NCBI GenBank assembly: GCA_963772935.1
Contig: CAVYZK010000004.1
Span: 62,001 to 126,000 of the forward strand
Direction of reading: 5' to 3'
Length of the DNA: 64,000 nucleotides
Source: JANNNF01 sp963772935
GTDB taxonomy: Bacteria; Pseudomonadota; Alphaproteobacteria; Rhodobacterales; Rhodobacteraceae
Part shown: piece after piece, positions 8,771-18,327 of the stretch
Position numbering within the stretch: the stretch's first letter is position 1
How the letters are laid out: every line of letters starts with the position of its first letter
Notes under the pieces: model-generated
Database searches by the model: none
The model's input: the letters and a program-made list of their open reading frames with translations, nothing else
Told to the model about the DNA's origin: nothing
Position numbers and translations under genes: made by a program

Positions 8771-10669
8771 AACGCACCCTTGGCGTCTGCTATTACCCCG
8801 AACAATGGTCCGAGGACGTCTGGGCCAGTGACGCTGCCCGGATGAAGGCCGTCGGCCTGACATGGGTGCGCATCGGCGAGTTTGCGTGGAGCCGGATGGA
8901 ACCCACCCCGGGCGAGATGGACTGGGATTGGCTCGACCGTGCGATTGACGTGCTGGGCAACGCGGGCCTGACGGTGGTTCTGGGCACCCCGACCGCGACG
9001 CCGCCGCGCTGGATGCTGACCCGCCATCCCGACATGCTGGCGCATGACCGTGACGGGCGGCCACGGGGGTTCGGGTCGCGCCGCCACTACTGTTTTTCGC
9101 ATCGCGGCTACCGCGAGGAATGTGCGCGCATCGTAGGCTTGATGGCCGAACGCTATGGCCGCAACCCGCATGTGGGCGCGTGGCAGACCGACAACGAATA
9201 TGGCTGCCATGACACCACCATCAGCTATTCCCCTGCCGCCACGGCGGCTTTTCGCGACTGGCTGGCGCAGAAATACCAATCGCCACAGGCGTTGAACCGG
9301 GCGTGGGGCAATGTGTTCTGGTCGATGGACTACGGCAGCTTTGACGAGATCGGCCTGCCGAACCTGACGGTGACCGAGGCCAATCCCGGCCCATGTGATG
9401 GATTTCCGCCGCTTTGCGAGCGACGAGGTGGTCAGCTTCAACCGCCTGCAAACCGACATCATCCGCGAACATTCGGCCTATCCCATCGCCCACAACTACA
9501 TGGGCGCTGTGACCGAGTTTGACCATTTCGGCACCGGGGCGGATCTGGATATTGCAAGCTGGGATGCCTACCCGCTTGGTTTTCTGTCCGACCGCATCCC
9601 CGCCAGCGCCGACCACAAGCGGCGCTTTGTCCACCAGGGCGACCCGGATTTCCAGGCCTTCCACCACGATCTTTACCGCGCTGTCGGCCGGGGCCGCTGG
9701 TGGATCATGGAACAGCAACCCGGCCCGGTGAACTGGGCGCCCTATAACCCCGACCCGCTGCCCGGTATGGCCCGGCTTTGGGCGTGGGAGGCCTTCGCCC
9801 ATGGGGCCGAGGCCGTGTGCTATTTCCGCTGGCGACAGGCCCCGTTTGCGCAAGAACAGATGCACGCAGGCCTGCTGCGGCCCGATTCAGTTGCCGCCCC
9901 CGCGCATGACGAGGCGGCGACCGTGGCCCGCGAACTGGCCGACATGCCCGATGTCGGCACCGCCCGCGCCGATGTGGCGCTGGTGTTCGACTATGCGTCG
10001 GAATGGGCTTGGGCGACGCAGCCGCAGGGTAAGACGTTCAGCTATTTCTGGCTGGTGTTTCATGCCTACAAGGGTCTGCGCCGCCTTGGGCTGAACGTCG
10101 ATATTCTGCCGCCCGATTGTGCCGATCTGTCAGCCTACAAACTGGTGCTGGCTCCCGGTGTGGCCACCCTGTCAGACCCTATGCTGGCGGCACTGACGGC
10201 ATTCAAGGGCACGGCCATCCTCGGCCCCCGCACCAATGCCAAGACCGCCGATTTCGCCACCCCTGTGCCGCTGCCGCCCAACCTGCCGGGTCTGGATGTG
10301 GTCGTCGCCCGAGTGGAAAGCCTGCCGCCCGATGTGCCGGTGCCGCTGGCCAATGGCGGGCAGTTCATCAACTGGCGCGAAAAGCTGGAGGGCAGCGCGA
10401 CGGTGGCTGAATCCAGCACCGACGGCTGGCCTGCCATGGTCAGCGCGGGGCGGTTGCACTATCTGGCGGGGTGGCCGGATGATGCCGCGCTGACCCGCAT
10501 CCTGATGACGGCAGCCGCAGCGGAGGGTCTTGAAACCGACCCGCTGCCCGAAGGCTTGCGCCGCCGCGACACTGCAACGCATCGATTCCATTTCAACTAT
10601 AATGCCGTCCCGGTGGAATGGGCGGGTACCATCATTCCGCCAGCGGGAGTGTGGTGGACGGACCGTTAG
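8767..10669 (+). pseudogene. Beta-galactosidase, glycoside hydrolase family 42, with one frameshift
   Basis: Last gene of the operon, about 634 residues when repaired. GH42 features are GVCYYPEQW at the start, the acid/base Glu144 in TDNEYGCHD, and the nucleophile in WIMEQQPGPVNW (Glu315 after correction), followed by the trimerisation domain and a small C-terminal beta domain. The two frames meet near 9391: removing one C from CCCGGCCCATG gives LTVTEANPGHVMDFRRF and a continuous protein. It cleaves beta-galactosides in the cytoplasm, complementing the alpha-galactosidase of the same operon. The break lies at a C-run and is probably an error. Confidence 0.9.
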
Positions 10670-10870
10670 GCAAAACAGCAATTCTTTGGACATGCGTGCC
10701 AGAAATAAATCTTTCGGATAAAACGTTTTATTTTCAAAGGCATACCGGCAACGGAAGGCAGCTTCAGTGCAGGGCCCGCCCATGCGGGGAAGAAAAGGCA
10801 CCTTTTCCCCGGAACCGAAATGCGACGAGAGAGTTATAGATTTATAACCATCTTGTGAAGGAAGTATTCC
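10670..10870 (+). other. Intergenic region with weak hairpins
   Basis: No gene seen. GAAAAGGCACCTTTTC (10792-10807), flanked by GGGG and CCCC, and CCCGCCCATGCGGG just before it can form short hairpins that may end the beta-galactosidase message, but no clear U-run follows. AAGGAAG at the right end serves the next gene. Confidence 0.4.
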
Positions 10871-11236
10871 ATGAAAGCCATGACTGTCGCTATTGCCTTG
10901 ATGCTGACATCAGGCGCTGCTGTTGCTGAGACCGGAACCTATGTGCGCCCCGTTCTTGAACTCGCCGGTGGCCTTTGCCCCGCGACCAAGCAGCTCGCAC
11001 TGGATTGGGCTCGTGAGTACAAAACCACCGGTTCGTTCGCGCTGCCGATCAAGCGCGGCAATCCGAACGCCCGGTGTGACGAATCCATCCCCGCGCGTTC
11101 CGGTTTTTCGTTTGGCTATGACGATCAGCTTCGGGCAGACGCTGTCGCCCTGCAAGCCTGCAACGATCAGAACGCCGGCAACCCGAATGTGGGCAATTGC
11201 GTGATCGTTGGTCGTCTGCGGCCCGGGCCCGTCTGA
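10871..11236 (+). CDS. Small exported protein of unknown function
   Basis: A 121-residue protein with a clear Sec signal peptide (MKAMTVAIALMLTSGAAVA, likely cut before ETG). The mature part of about 100 residues has four cysteines (GGLCPATK, NARCDES, LQACND, GNCVIV), enough for two disulfides in the periplasm. I do not recognise the family. The ATG follows AAGGAAG, and a strong hairpin terminator lies about 50 bp after the stop, so it is probably a single-gene transcript. Confidence 0.75.
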   Translation: MKAMTVAIALMLTSGAAVAETGTYVRPVLELAGGLCPATKQLALDWAREYKTTGSFALPIKRGNPNARCDESIPARSGFSFGYDDQLRADAVALQACNDQNAGNPNVGNCVIVGRLRPGPV

Positions 11237-11285
11237 TCTGCAAAACCGCGCCCGCTGTCGGGACTGACAGCCGGGTGGTGGTGCA

Positions 11286-11324
11286 AAGGGCGGTTGGCGT
11301 TGGCCAGCCGCCCTTGTTCATTTC
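11286..11324 (+). terminator. Intrinsic terminator after the small exported protein gene
   Basis: AAGGGCGGTTGGC and GCCAGCCGCCCTT pair around a GTTG loop with a single mismatch, followed by GTTCATTTC. It is placed between the convergent gene at 10871 and the carbonic anhydrase gene and could serve both strands. Confidence 0.7.
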
Positions 11325-11353
11325 ATACGGCGACAAATCATACGGCGACAAAT
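11324..11353. repeat. 15-bp perfect tandem duplication at the carbonic anhydrase stop codon
   Basis: CATACGGCGACAAAT occurs twice back to back (11324-11338, 11339-11353). On the minus strand each copy encodes FVAV followed by a stop, so the duplication recreates the end of the carbonic anhydrase frame without changing the protein. Confidence 0.9.
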
Positions 11354-11985
11354 CCGGCCCGGGCGGGATCATACTGTTCCAGCCCGCCTTCGCCCGTGTC
11401 TGACCACAGCCCGTGCAGGGTCAGGCGCTCGTTTTCTACCGCCGACTGCACAAACGGGAAGGTCATCAAGTTTTCCAAGCTGACCAGCACCGCCTCTTTT
11501 TCCAGCGCGCGGATGCGGCCTTCCTCGGGCAGATGGGCGACGCGTTCAAAACCCGGGCGCAGAATATCCATCCAGCGGCCGACAAAGCTTGATTGCTTCT
11601 CCAACTCGGGTGCCAGACCGCAGCACATGTCGTGGCAGCCTTTGACGCCGCCGCAATTCGAATGGCCCAAAACCACGATATGCGCCACCCCAAGCGATGT
11701 TACCGCATATTCCACCGCCGCTGACGTGCCGTGATATTCGCCATCCGGGTTGAAGGGCGGCACGAGGTTGGCGACGTTGCGGTGAATGAAAAATTCACCC
11801 TCATCTGCCCCGAAGATAGAGGTCACATGCACCCGGCTGTCACAGCAGGAAATCACCATCGCGCGCGGGTGCTGGCCGGATTCGGCAAGGCGGCGAAACC
11901 ACGCGCGGTTTTCCTGATACGCGGTGGCACGCCATCCGTGAAACCGTGAGATCAGATAGTTTGGCAAAGGGCGGACAGTGAGCAT
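11338..11985 (-). CDS. Beta-class carbonic anhydrase
   Basis: A 215-residue zinc enzyme interconverting CO2 and bicarbonate in the cytoplasm. The beta-class zinc site is visible: Cys and Asp-Arg pair in VISCCDSRVH, and His plus Cys in VLGHSNCGGV. The supporting core HRNVANLVPPFNPDGEYHGTS is complete. I prefer the ATG at 11985, with GGGGA about eight bases upstream; in-frame ATGs at 11994 and 12009 would add three or eight residues. Single gene, convergent with the exported protein gene and divergent from 12138. Confidence 0.95.
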   Translation of the reverse strand: MLTVRPLPNYLISRFHGWRATAYQENRAWFRRLAESGQHPRAMVISCCDSRVHVTSIFGADEGEFFIHRNVANLVPPFNPDGEYHGTSAAVEYAVTSLGVAHIVVLGHSNCGGVKGCHDMCCGLAPELEKQSSFVGRWMDILRPGFERVAHLPEEGRIRALEKEAVLVSLENLMTFPFVQSAVENERLTLHGLWSDTGEGGLEQYDPARAGFVAV

Positions 11986-12137
11986 GGCAGACATCCCCAA
12001 AAAGCGCATTGGCCTTTTGTATGCTGCAATTGCAGAAAATTCGAGAGGCTATTTTCCGCCCCGATGTGGCACGGGAAACCTTTTCTTCAGCACGGCGGTG
12101 CAAGGTGGCGGTGGGTGTATCGTGATCTGTGGGTGTG

Positions 12138-12521
12138 ATGATGGAAAATGTGGTGGCCTTGCGGCCAAATGAACGCGTGCGTCAGGATGGCGAGGCGATT
12201 GCGGTGATCTACCGCAATCTGGGCACGACGACCGCCGAACAGATGGTGACACGCGCGCTTGGGGAATTGGCGCTGACCATGGCGGGGATCGCGGCGCAGG
12301 TCAAAAGCCATGAACTTGCCGATCTGGCCCGCCAGTTGCGCCGGTTGCAGCGGATGGGGGAAAATCTTGGCATGGTCAGTCTGGGTCTCGTGGCAGGGGA
12401 CGCCCGTATTTGTCTGGACAGGGCCGATACCACCGCCTTCGCGGCGGTTTGGGCGCGGCTGGTGCGGGTGGCGGAACGGTCACTTGCGTCGGACAAGGGG
12501 CTGGCGGACCTGTCGGTTTAG
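12138..12521 (+). CDS. Conserved hypothetical protein
   Basis: A 127-residue soluble protein, mostly alpha-helical by composition, with no signal peptide or membrane segment. Sequences such as IAVIYRNLGTTTAEQMVTRALGEL and SHELADLARQLRRLQRMGENLGMVSL suggest a helical bundle that could resemble an Hpt- or chemotaxis-like module, but no catalytic motif is clear and I do not assign a function. The start could be the ATG at 12138 or 12141. It lies 61 bp upstream of the M17 aminopeptidase gene on the same strand, and TTTAGGGG follows directly after its stop. Confidence 0.65.
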   Translation: MMENVVALRPNERVRQDGEAIAVIYRNLGTTTAEQMVTRALGELALTMAGIAAQVKSHELADLARQLRRLQRMGENLGMVSLGLVAGDARICLDRADTTAFAAVWARLVRVAERSLASDKGLADLSV

Positions 12522-12582
12522 GGGCTTGCGGGTGGCGGCGCAGGCGGTAGGCTTGGGGTGAAACAACACCGGATACCGCACC

Positions 12583-13965
12583 ATGCCCCCCGCCTTTGCT
12601 GACGCCGCTGCTGCCTCGCGCCCTTTGTATGTCGTGCGGCCCGAAGGGCTGGCCGGGTTTCTGGCAGGGGACGGCGCCGATTGGGCTGACTGGCTGGCGG
12701 CAACCGGGTTTGAGGCGGGCCTGGGCGAGGTCTGCCTTTTGCCGGGCGCGGGTGGGTTGGCCGGGGCTGTGGTCGGCTATGGCACAGCGAAGGCGCGGCG
12801 GCGGTTGCGCTTTGGTCTGGCCAAGGCGGTGTCGGTGTTGCCAGCGGGCGACTGGCATCTGGTGGGTGATCTGACGGGGCCAGAGGCGTTTGAGGCCGCT
12901 CTTGGCTGGCTGCTGGCCAGCTATCGTTTTGACCGCTATCGCCCGACGAAAACCACGCCCGACCTGCCGCGTCTGGTTGCCCCGCCGGGTGTTGATGCCG
13001 CCCGGGTGGTCGCCATGGCAGCCGGTGAATATCTGACCCGCGACCTGATCAACACCCCCGCGCTGGACATGGGGCCGGATGAGCTGGAGGCGGCCTTTCT
13101 GGCGCTTGCCTCCCGCCATGGCGGCGTGGCAACGGTGATACAGGGCGACGATCTTGCCCGGAATTTCCCGATGATTCATGCAGTTGGCCGGGCGTCCCCC
13201 CGCGCACCGCGTTTGCTGGATATGCGGTGGGGCAGCACGGGTCCACGCATCACGCTGGTGGGCAAGGGCGTGTGCTTTGACACGGGCGGGCTGAATATCA
13301 AGCCGTCGGCGGGGATGCTGCTGATGAAGAAAGACATGGGCGGGGCGGCGACCGTTATGGGGTTGGCGCAGATGATCATGGCGCTGAACCTGCCCGTTCA
13401 GATGCGGGTACTGGTGCCAGCAGTGGAAAACGCCATCGCGGGCAATGCGCAGCGGCCCAAGGATATTCTGACCTCGCGCAAGGGCCTGACGGTCGAGGTG
13501 AACGATACCGACGCCGAGGGGCGGCTGGTGCTGGCCGACGCGCTCGCCTATGCAGATGAGGAACCGGTGGATGCGATCATATCCATGGCGACGCTGACGG
13601 GGGCGGCGCGGGTGGCGGTGGGGCCGGACCTTGCGCCCTATTACACCGACGATGCCGCCATGGTCGCGGCGTTGGAGGCGGGTGCGATGGCCAGCTTCGA
13701 CCCGGTCTGGCGGCTGCCCTTTCATGATGCTTATGAAGCGGTGATTGAACCCGGGATTGCCGATCTGGACAATGCCCCCGGTTTTGGCTTTGCGGGGTCG
13801 GTCACCGCGGCCCTGTTCCTGCGGCGGTTTGTTGAGAATGCGCGCTACATGCACTTTGACATTTACGGCCACACCCCCACGGACCAACCCGCCCGCCCCA
13901 AGGGCGGGGCAGGGCAGGGCGCGCGCGCGGTGCTGGACGCATTGCCTGCCATGTTGGGGCTATAG
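12583..13965 (+). CDS. Leucyl aminopeptidase family protein (M17)
   Basis: A 460-residue cytosolic metallo-aminopeptidase that trims N-terminal residues from peptides. The M17 catalytic domain is complete: GKGVCFDTGGLNIKPS (Lys228, Asp233), KKDMGGAA, and NDTDAEGRLVLADAL (residues 307-321, with the metal and bicarbonate site). The N-terminal domain is short and divergent, as in the alphaproteobacterial subgroup close to PepB. The frame is intact. The next gene, an NlpC/P60 hydrolase, starts one base after its stop, so the pair forms an operon possibly linked to murein peptide recycling (inference from context). Confidence 0.93.
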   Translation: MPPAFADAAAASRPLYVVRPEGLAGFLAGDGADWADWLAATGFEAGLGEVCLLPGAGGLAGAVVGYGTAKARRRLRFGLAKAVSVLPAGDWHLVGDLTGPEAFEAALGWLLASYRFDRYRPTKTTPDLPRLVAPPGVDAARVVAMAAGEYLTRDLINTPALDMGPDELEAAFLALASRHGGVATVIQGDDLARNFPMIHAVGRASPRAPRLLDMRWGSTGPRITLVGKGVCFDTGGLNIKPSAGMLLMKKDMGGAATVMGLAQMIMALNLPVQMRVLVPAVENAIAGNAQRPKDILTSRKGLTVEVNDTDAEGRLVLADALAYADEEPVDAIISMATLTGAARVAVGPDLAPYYTDDAAMVAALEAGAMASFDPVWRLPFHDAYEAVIEPGIADLDNAPGFGFAGSVTAALFLRRFVENARYMHFDIYGHTPTDQPARPKGGAGQGARAVLDALPAMLGL

Positions 13966-13966
13966 A

Positions 13967-14782
13967 ATGGACCGCCGCACAACTCCATTTTCGGGCCGCA
14001 AGGCGCTGACCGTGTTGAAGGGGCAGGTCGAGGCCAGTTTCACCGATGGCACCCCGATGCAGGTGACGGTCCCCTTGGCCGACCTGCTGAAATCGCCGGG
14101 CGGCGCGCGGGATCGGCAGGTGGTGATGGGCGATGCGGTCACGGTGATCGACCACGATCAGGGGCATGCCTTCGTTCAGGCCGCGAAAGATGGCTATTGC
14201 GGCTGGGTCGCCGAAAACGCCTTGGGCACTGGCCCCGCGCCGACCCATTGGGTTGCGACCCCTGCCACGCATCTGTACCCAGAACCGCGCGTTCAGGCCC
14301 ATGAGATTGCCGCGCTTACCTTGGGCGCAAAGCTGCATGTCACGGGGAATGACGGCAAATGGGCGCAGACGCCGCAGGGCTATCTCCCCGCGCCCCACCT
14401 GCGCCCGCTGACCGAGCGTGCCACCGATCCGGTGGCGATTGCCGAGTTGTTTCTGGGCACGCCATACCTGTGGGGCGGCAATTCCCGCGCCGGAATTGAC
14501 TGTTCCGGCGTGGCGCAGGCGGCCCTGCTGGCCTGTGGCATCGCCTGCCCGGGTGACAGTGACCAACAGCAATCGCTGGGCCACGCCATTCCCGACGATG
14601 CGCCGTTGCACCGTGGCGATCTGATCTTCTGGAAAGGCCATGTCGCGCTGATTGTCGATGCCGCGCGCCTCATCCACGCCAACGGCCATTCGATGTCGGT
14701 CGCCTACGAGGACACCGCCGCCTGCATCGCGCGCGTGATTGCACAGGGCGGAGGTCAGGTCACGGCGCGCAGACGGCTCTGA
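13967..14782 (+). CDS. NlpC/P60-family cysteine peptidase (C40) with SH3-like N-terminus
   Basis: A 271-residue protein. The N-terminal half carries two SH3-like segments (about residues 30-85 and 100-145). The C-terminal NlpC/P60 domain has the catalytic triad Cys179 (RAGIDCSGV), His225 (FWKGHVALI) and His237 (LIHANGH), preceded by AELFLGTPYLWGGNS. Such enzymes cut D-gamma-glutamyl-diaminopimelate bonds in murein peptides. No signal peptide is seen, which fits a cytoplasmic role in recycling murein peptides together with the upstream aminopeptidase, whose stop is one base before this ATG. Confidence 0.9.
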   Translation: MDRRTTPFSGRKALTVLKGQVEASFTDGTPMQVTVPLADLLKSPGGARDRQVVMGDAVTVIDHDQGHAFVQAAKDGYCGWVAENALGTGPAPTHWVATPATHLYPEPRVQAHEIAALTLGAKLHVTGNDGKWAQTPQGYLPAPHLRPLTERATDPVAIAELFLGTPYLWGGNSRAGIDCSGVAQAALLACGIACPGDSDQQQSLGHAIPDDAPLHRGDLIFWKGHVALIVDAARLIHANGHSMSVAYEDTAACIARVIAQGGGQVTARRRL

Positions 14783-14816
14783 TCTGTTCACATTGGCACA
14801 AATATCCCACGGGGGT

Positions 14817-14837
14817 CCGGGGGTGTGAAACCCCCGG
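14817..14837. terminator. Hairpin between convergent genes
   Basis: CCGGGGG and CCCCCGG pair around TGTGAAA in the 64-bp gap between the convergent NlpC/P60 and DUF2794 genes. No strong U-run is present on either strand, so termination is likely but not certain. Confidence 0.5.
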
Positions 14838-14846
14838 CGCGTTCGA

Positions 14847-15194
14847 CTAATCCACCGGCCTGATCAGCTTGCGTTCCAGCACCTTCAACACCGCATCCAG
14901 ATCGGCCCCGCGCCGCAGCACCTGACCATCCATGCCGACAACGCCGTACATGCCCTGCCGCGCCCGTAGCTTTGGGCGTTTCTCGATGCGGTACAACGGG
15001 TTCTCGGCTGTGCGGCGAAAGATTGAGAACACCGCAAGGTCGGCCAGACAGGAAATTCCGTAATCCCGCCATTCCCCCGCCGCGACCATCCGGCCATAGA
15101 GCGCCAGTATCCGGCCCAGTTCGTGCCGGTCAAAGCTGACCTGCTCATGCATTCGTTCAGACAACGGAAACGGGGTTGGGGGTTGGACTGTCAT
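14847..15194 (-). CDS. DUF2794 domain protein
   Basis: A 115-residue protein. The block FDRHELGRILALYGRMVAAGEWRDYGI, then FSIFRRTAENPLYRIEKRPKLRARQGMYGVVGMDGQVLRRG, is the DUF2794 signature known from alphaproteobacteria. The function is unknown. No signal or membrane segment is seen; the high Arg/Lys content would suit an interaction with nucleic acid or acidic partners, but this is speculative. It is transcribed toward the NlpC/P60 gene, and the asparaginase gene ends beyond its start on the same strand. Confidence 0.88.
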   Translation of the reverse strand: MTVQPPTPFPLSERMHEQVSFDRHELGRILALYGRMVAAGEWRDYGISCLADLAVFSIFRRTAENPLYRIEKRPKLRARQGMYGVVGMDGQVLRRGADLDAVLKVLERKLIRPVD

Positions 15195-15224
15195 AGCCCA
15201 AGACTACCCCCTTCCCGGCCTAAA

Positions 15225-16217
15225 TCAAGCAAAGCCGGGGGCAGTTGTCACAATTGCCGCGTCAAAACCCCGGCAGTTGCGCTGCACCGCGTTCAGCCGT
15301 TTGACCGCTGCCGGGTGGCTGGCATCCAGCACCCCCGCCCGGATCAACAGCGCGGTGATCGCAGCCTCGGCCCCACGCGTTCCGCCATCGACGATCTTCA
15401 GCGCCATGCCCAGCCCCTGTTCCGGCAGGATCGCCACGAACACGGCCTCGGCGCCGGTCTTGATCGCAACCCGCCCCCCCATGGCGCGCATCAACTCGGT
15501 GCAGGCGCGGCCTTCACCGGCCACCAGATTGGGGTGGGTGGCCATGGCGTGGGTCAGGCGGTGCATCGCCTGTTCGCGGACCGACCCGGTGTCGCGGGCA
15601 TTGGCAAAGCTGGCCATTGCACGGGCCAAACCCCCAATCGACGTGGCGAAATTCGGGGCGGAACAGCCGTCGATGCCGTGGCCTGCGACGGTTTCACCCG
15701 TCACCTCCTCGGTCGCGGCCAGCACGGCTTTTTGAACGGGGTGGTCGAGTTCGACATAATCGGCGTGGCCGCCCAGATGCTTGTTCAGGGTCAGAAAGCC
15801 TGAATGTTTGCCCGAACAGTTGTTATGGATCTGGCAGGGACCGTCATGCGCAAGGATCAGCCCGTCGCGGGCATCCTTGTCATAGGGTTCATGCGCCCCG
15901 CAGCGTAGCGCGGCCTCGGTCAACCCCAGATCGCCCAGCCAGCGGGTGACCATTTCCGTATGCACTGCAGCACCCTGATGGCTGGCGCAGGCAAGCGCCA
16001 CTTGCGCATCCGTCAGGCCCACCGCCGCCGCAGCGCCGCTTTCCAACAGGGGCAGGGCCTGGATCATCTTGCAGGACGAGCGGGGGAAGATCACCGCCGC
16101 AGGATCGCCCCAGGCATCGACGATGCCGCCGGCATCACAGATCACCGCATGGCCCATATGGCTGCTTTCCAGCAACCCGCCACGCCACAATTCAGCCATA
16201 GGAACAGCGCCTGCCAT
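15225..16217 (-). CDS. L-asparaginase II family protein (rhizobial type)
   Basis: A 330-residue enzyme of the asparaginase II (ReAII-like) family, unrelated to the EcAII fold, hydrolysing L-asparagine to aspartate and ammonia in the cytoplasm. It carries the SxxK-like FPRSSCKMIQALPL near residue 48, ACASHQG, the metal-binding segment HNNCSGKHSGFL, and GIDGCSAPNFA. The frame is intact. Start ATG 16217; an in-frame ATG six residues later (MAELWRGG) is also possible. It shares strand with the DUF2794 gene 30 bp downstream. Confidence 0.92.
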   Translation of the reverse strand: MAGAVPMAELWRGGLLESSHMGHAVICDAGGIVDAWGDPAAVIFPRSSCKMIQALPLLESGAAAAVGLTDAQVALACASHQGAAVHTEMVTRWLGDLGLTEAALRCGAHEPYDKDARDGLILAHDGPCQIHNNCSGKHSGFLTLNKHLGGHADYVELDHPVQKAVLAATEEVTGETVAGHGIDGCSAPNFATSIGGLARAMASFANARDTGSVREQAMHRLTHAMATHPNLVAGEGRACTELMRAMGGRVAIKTGAEAVFVAILPEQGLGMALKIVDGGTRGAEAAITALLIRAGVLDASHPAAVKRLNAVQRNCRGFDAAIVTTAPGFA

Positions 16218-16391
16218 GATATTCTCCCGTCACAGATGCGCGATTTTGTGCCCATGGGGCTTTCGCGGAATGGTGTTTTTGCGTATGGAGGACTATCGGG
16301 TTACACAGTGCCTTGCCACAGAAAAAGGCTGCATAGCAGAAAGCAGCCGGGCACGGGCAGAGGCAAAGACAGCTTGGAGGCTGCGCTAGAC

Positions 16392-16919
16392 ATGACATCC
16401 CACTTTGGTCGCGCGCTTGGCGCCGCCTGTTTCGCCCTTGTCGCCAGCGGTGCTGTCGCGCAGGAATCCACCAACCGCGTCGCCACCATGACCGACTGGA
16501 ACGTGTTTACAGAACCGGCAACGGGGGCGGCCACCGAATGTTGGGGCGTGTCCAAGCCCAAGGAAACCGTGAACACCCGTGACGGCGCGCCGGTTTCGGT
16601 GCGTCGCGGTGATATCTTGCTGTTCGTGACCTTCCGCCCCGGCAAACCCGGCGAGATTTCGTTTTCCGGCGGTTACCCGTTTGCTGCCGGATCGACCGTT
16701 GATCTGGATATCGACGGCACCACCTATCAGATGCTGACCGATGCCGAATGGGCTTGGCCTGCAAGCACTGCAGATGATGCCACCCTGCTTGCGGCGCTGA
16801 AAAAAGGCACCACGGCGGTATTGTCGGCGCGGTCGGGCAAGGGAACCCAGACGAAGGACACGTTCAGCCTGCGTGGCTTTACCGCCGCGATGGAAGATGC
16901 GGGCAAACGCTGCCAGTAA
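16392..16919 (+). CDS. Invasion-associated locus B (IalB)-like exported protein
   Basis: A 175-residue protein with a signal peptide (ALGAACFALVASGAVAQ, cut near residue 24). The mature part begins with the family pattern WNVFTEPATGAATECWGVSKP and continues with a single IalB-like domain with two spaced cysteines (ECWG, KRCQ). Members are periplasmic or surface-linked in alphaproteobacteria and their molecular role is not settled; in a free-living relative an invasion role is not implied. An intrinsic terminator follows 23 bp after the stop. Confidence 0.8.
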   Translation: MTSHFGRALGAACFALVASGAVAQESTNRVATMTDWNVFTEPATGAATECWGVSKPKETVNTRDGAPVSVRRGDILLFVTFRPGKPGEISFSGGYPFAAGSTVDLDIDGTTYQMLTDAEWAWPASTADDATLLAALKKGTTAVLSARSGKGTQTKDTFSLRGFTAAMEDAGKRCQ

Positions 16920-16942
16920 GGCTGCTTTGACGATTATTTATG

Positions 16943-16969
16943 CGCCCCGGCCGTTGGTCGGGGCGTTTT
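16943..16969 (+). terminator. Intrinsic terminator
   Basis: CGCCCCG and CGGGGCG form a 7-bp GC stem around GCCGTTGGT, followed at once by TTTTC. It ends the IalB-like gene and separates it from rlmN. Confidence 0.85.
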
Positions 16970-17037
16970 CATTTGGTCGCATTCCGTTTTCGCATCAAAC
17001 CTCCTATATGATGTACAGCCCTTCAGGACCGCCGCCC

Positions 17038-18202
17038 ATGACCATGCCATCTGCCCCGATTACCCAAGACGTGCTGACCCTGCCGCGCAAGCTGCCCGAG
17101 GGGGGCAAGATCAACCTCGTCGGGTTGACGCGCGATGCGATGCGGGATGCGCTGATTGCGGCAGGCACGCCCGAACGGCAGGCGAAAATGCGGGTAGGGC
17201 AGGTCTGGCAATGGGTCTACCATTGGGGCGTGCGGGATTTTGCCGTGATGAGCAATCTGGCCAAGGATTACCGCGCCCTGCTGGCCGAACATTTCGTGAT
17301 CGAGATTCCCGAGGTGGTCACGCGCCAAGTGTCCAGCGATGGCACCCGCAAATATCTGGTGCGCATCGCGGGCGGGCATGAGGTTGAGGTGGTTTATATC
17401 CCCGAAACGGACCGGGGCACGCTGTGTATCTCCAGTCAGGTTGGCTGCACCCTGACATGCAGCTTTTGCCATACCGGCACGCAAAAACTGGTGCGCAACC
17501 TGACGGCGGCGGAAATTGTGGGGCAGGTGATGCTGGCCCGTGATGATCTGGACGAATGGCCGGTGCAGGGCGCGCCCGAACACGGGCACGCGGCTGATCT
17601 CAAACGTCGTGCTGATGGGCATGGGCGAGCCGCTGTATAACTTTGACAACGTGCGCGACGCGATGAAGGTGGTGATGGACGGCGAAGGCATCGCCCTTGG
17701 CCGTCGCCGCATTACCCTGTCTACCAGCGGCGTGGTGCCGGAAATCGCCCGCACCGCAACCGAAATCGGCTGCCTGCTGGCGGTCAGTTTCCATGCCACC
17801 ACGGATGCGGTGCGCGACCAACTGGTGCCGATCAACAAGAAGTGGAACATCGCCACCCTGCTGGACGCGCTGCGCGACTACCCCGGCCTGTCCAATTCCG
17901 AACGGATCACCTTTGAATATGTGATGCTGGACGGGGTGAACGATACCAAGGAAGACGCGCACCGTTTGGTGGAACTGCTGCGCGGCATTCCGGCCAAGGT
18001 GAACCTGATCCCGTTCAACGAATGGCCGGGCGCGCCCTACAAACGGTCGTCGGGCAACCGCATCCATGCCTTTGCCGACATCATCTATAACGCAGGCTAC
18101 GCCAGCCCCATCCGCACCCCGCGCGGCGAAGATATCATGGCCGCCTGCGGGCAGTTGAAATCGGCAACCGAAAAACAACGCAAATCGGCGCGTGCAAATT
18201 GA
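17038..18202 (+). pseudogene. rlmN: 23S rRNA (adenine(2503)-C2)/tRNA methyltransferase RlmN, one frameshift
   Basis: Radical-SAM methyltransferase that makes 2-methyladenosine at A2503 of 23S rRNA and at position 37 of some tRNAs. The 4Fe-4S triad is Cys137/141/144 (GCTLTCSFCHTGTQ). The second half has SNVVLMGMGEPLYNFDNV, ITLSTSGVVPEI, SFHATTD and the C-terminal NLIPFNEWPGAPYK. The frame breaks near 17586, where GAACACGGGCACG has one G too many; removing it gives APEHGTRLISNVV. I start at ATG 17038; earlier in-frame ATGs at 17008 and 17011 are possible. A single extra G in a GGG run inside an otherwise perfect gene points to an error. Confidence 0.9.
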
Positions 18203-18327
18203 ACAGTTCCCAGAACGCGCGCGCCGTGGCATTGTGCCAGCGCAAGCGGGGTACAATGCCAGCAGATAACGCACGGCACCAGCAAGCCGGACGCAATAAG
18301 AACAGGCACAGGCGTAAGGGCACTTAC

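Noticed and set aside
12376..13887. A 503-codon minus-strand frame opposite the M17 aminopeptidase
   Set aside because: It has no start context or recognisable domain, and overlaps a complete aminopeptidase with all motifs.
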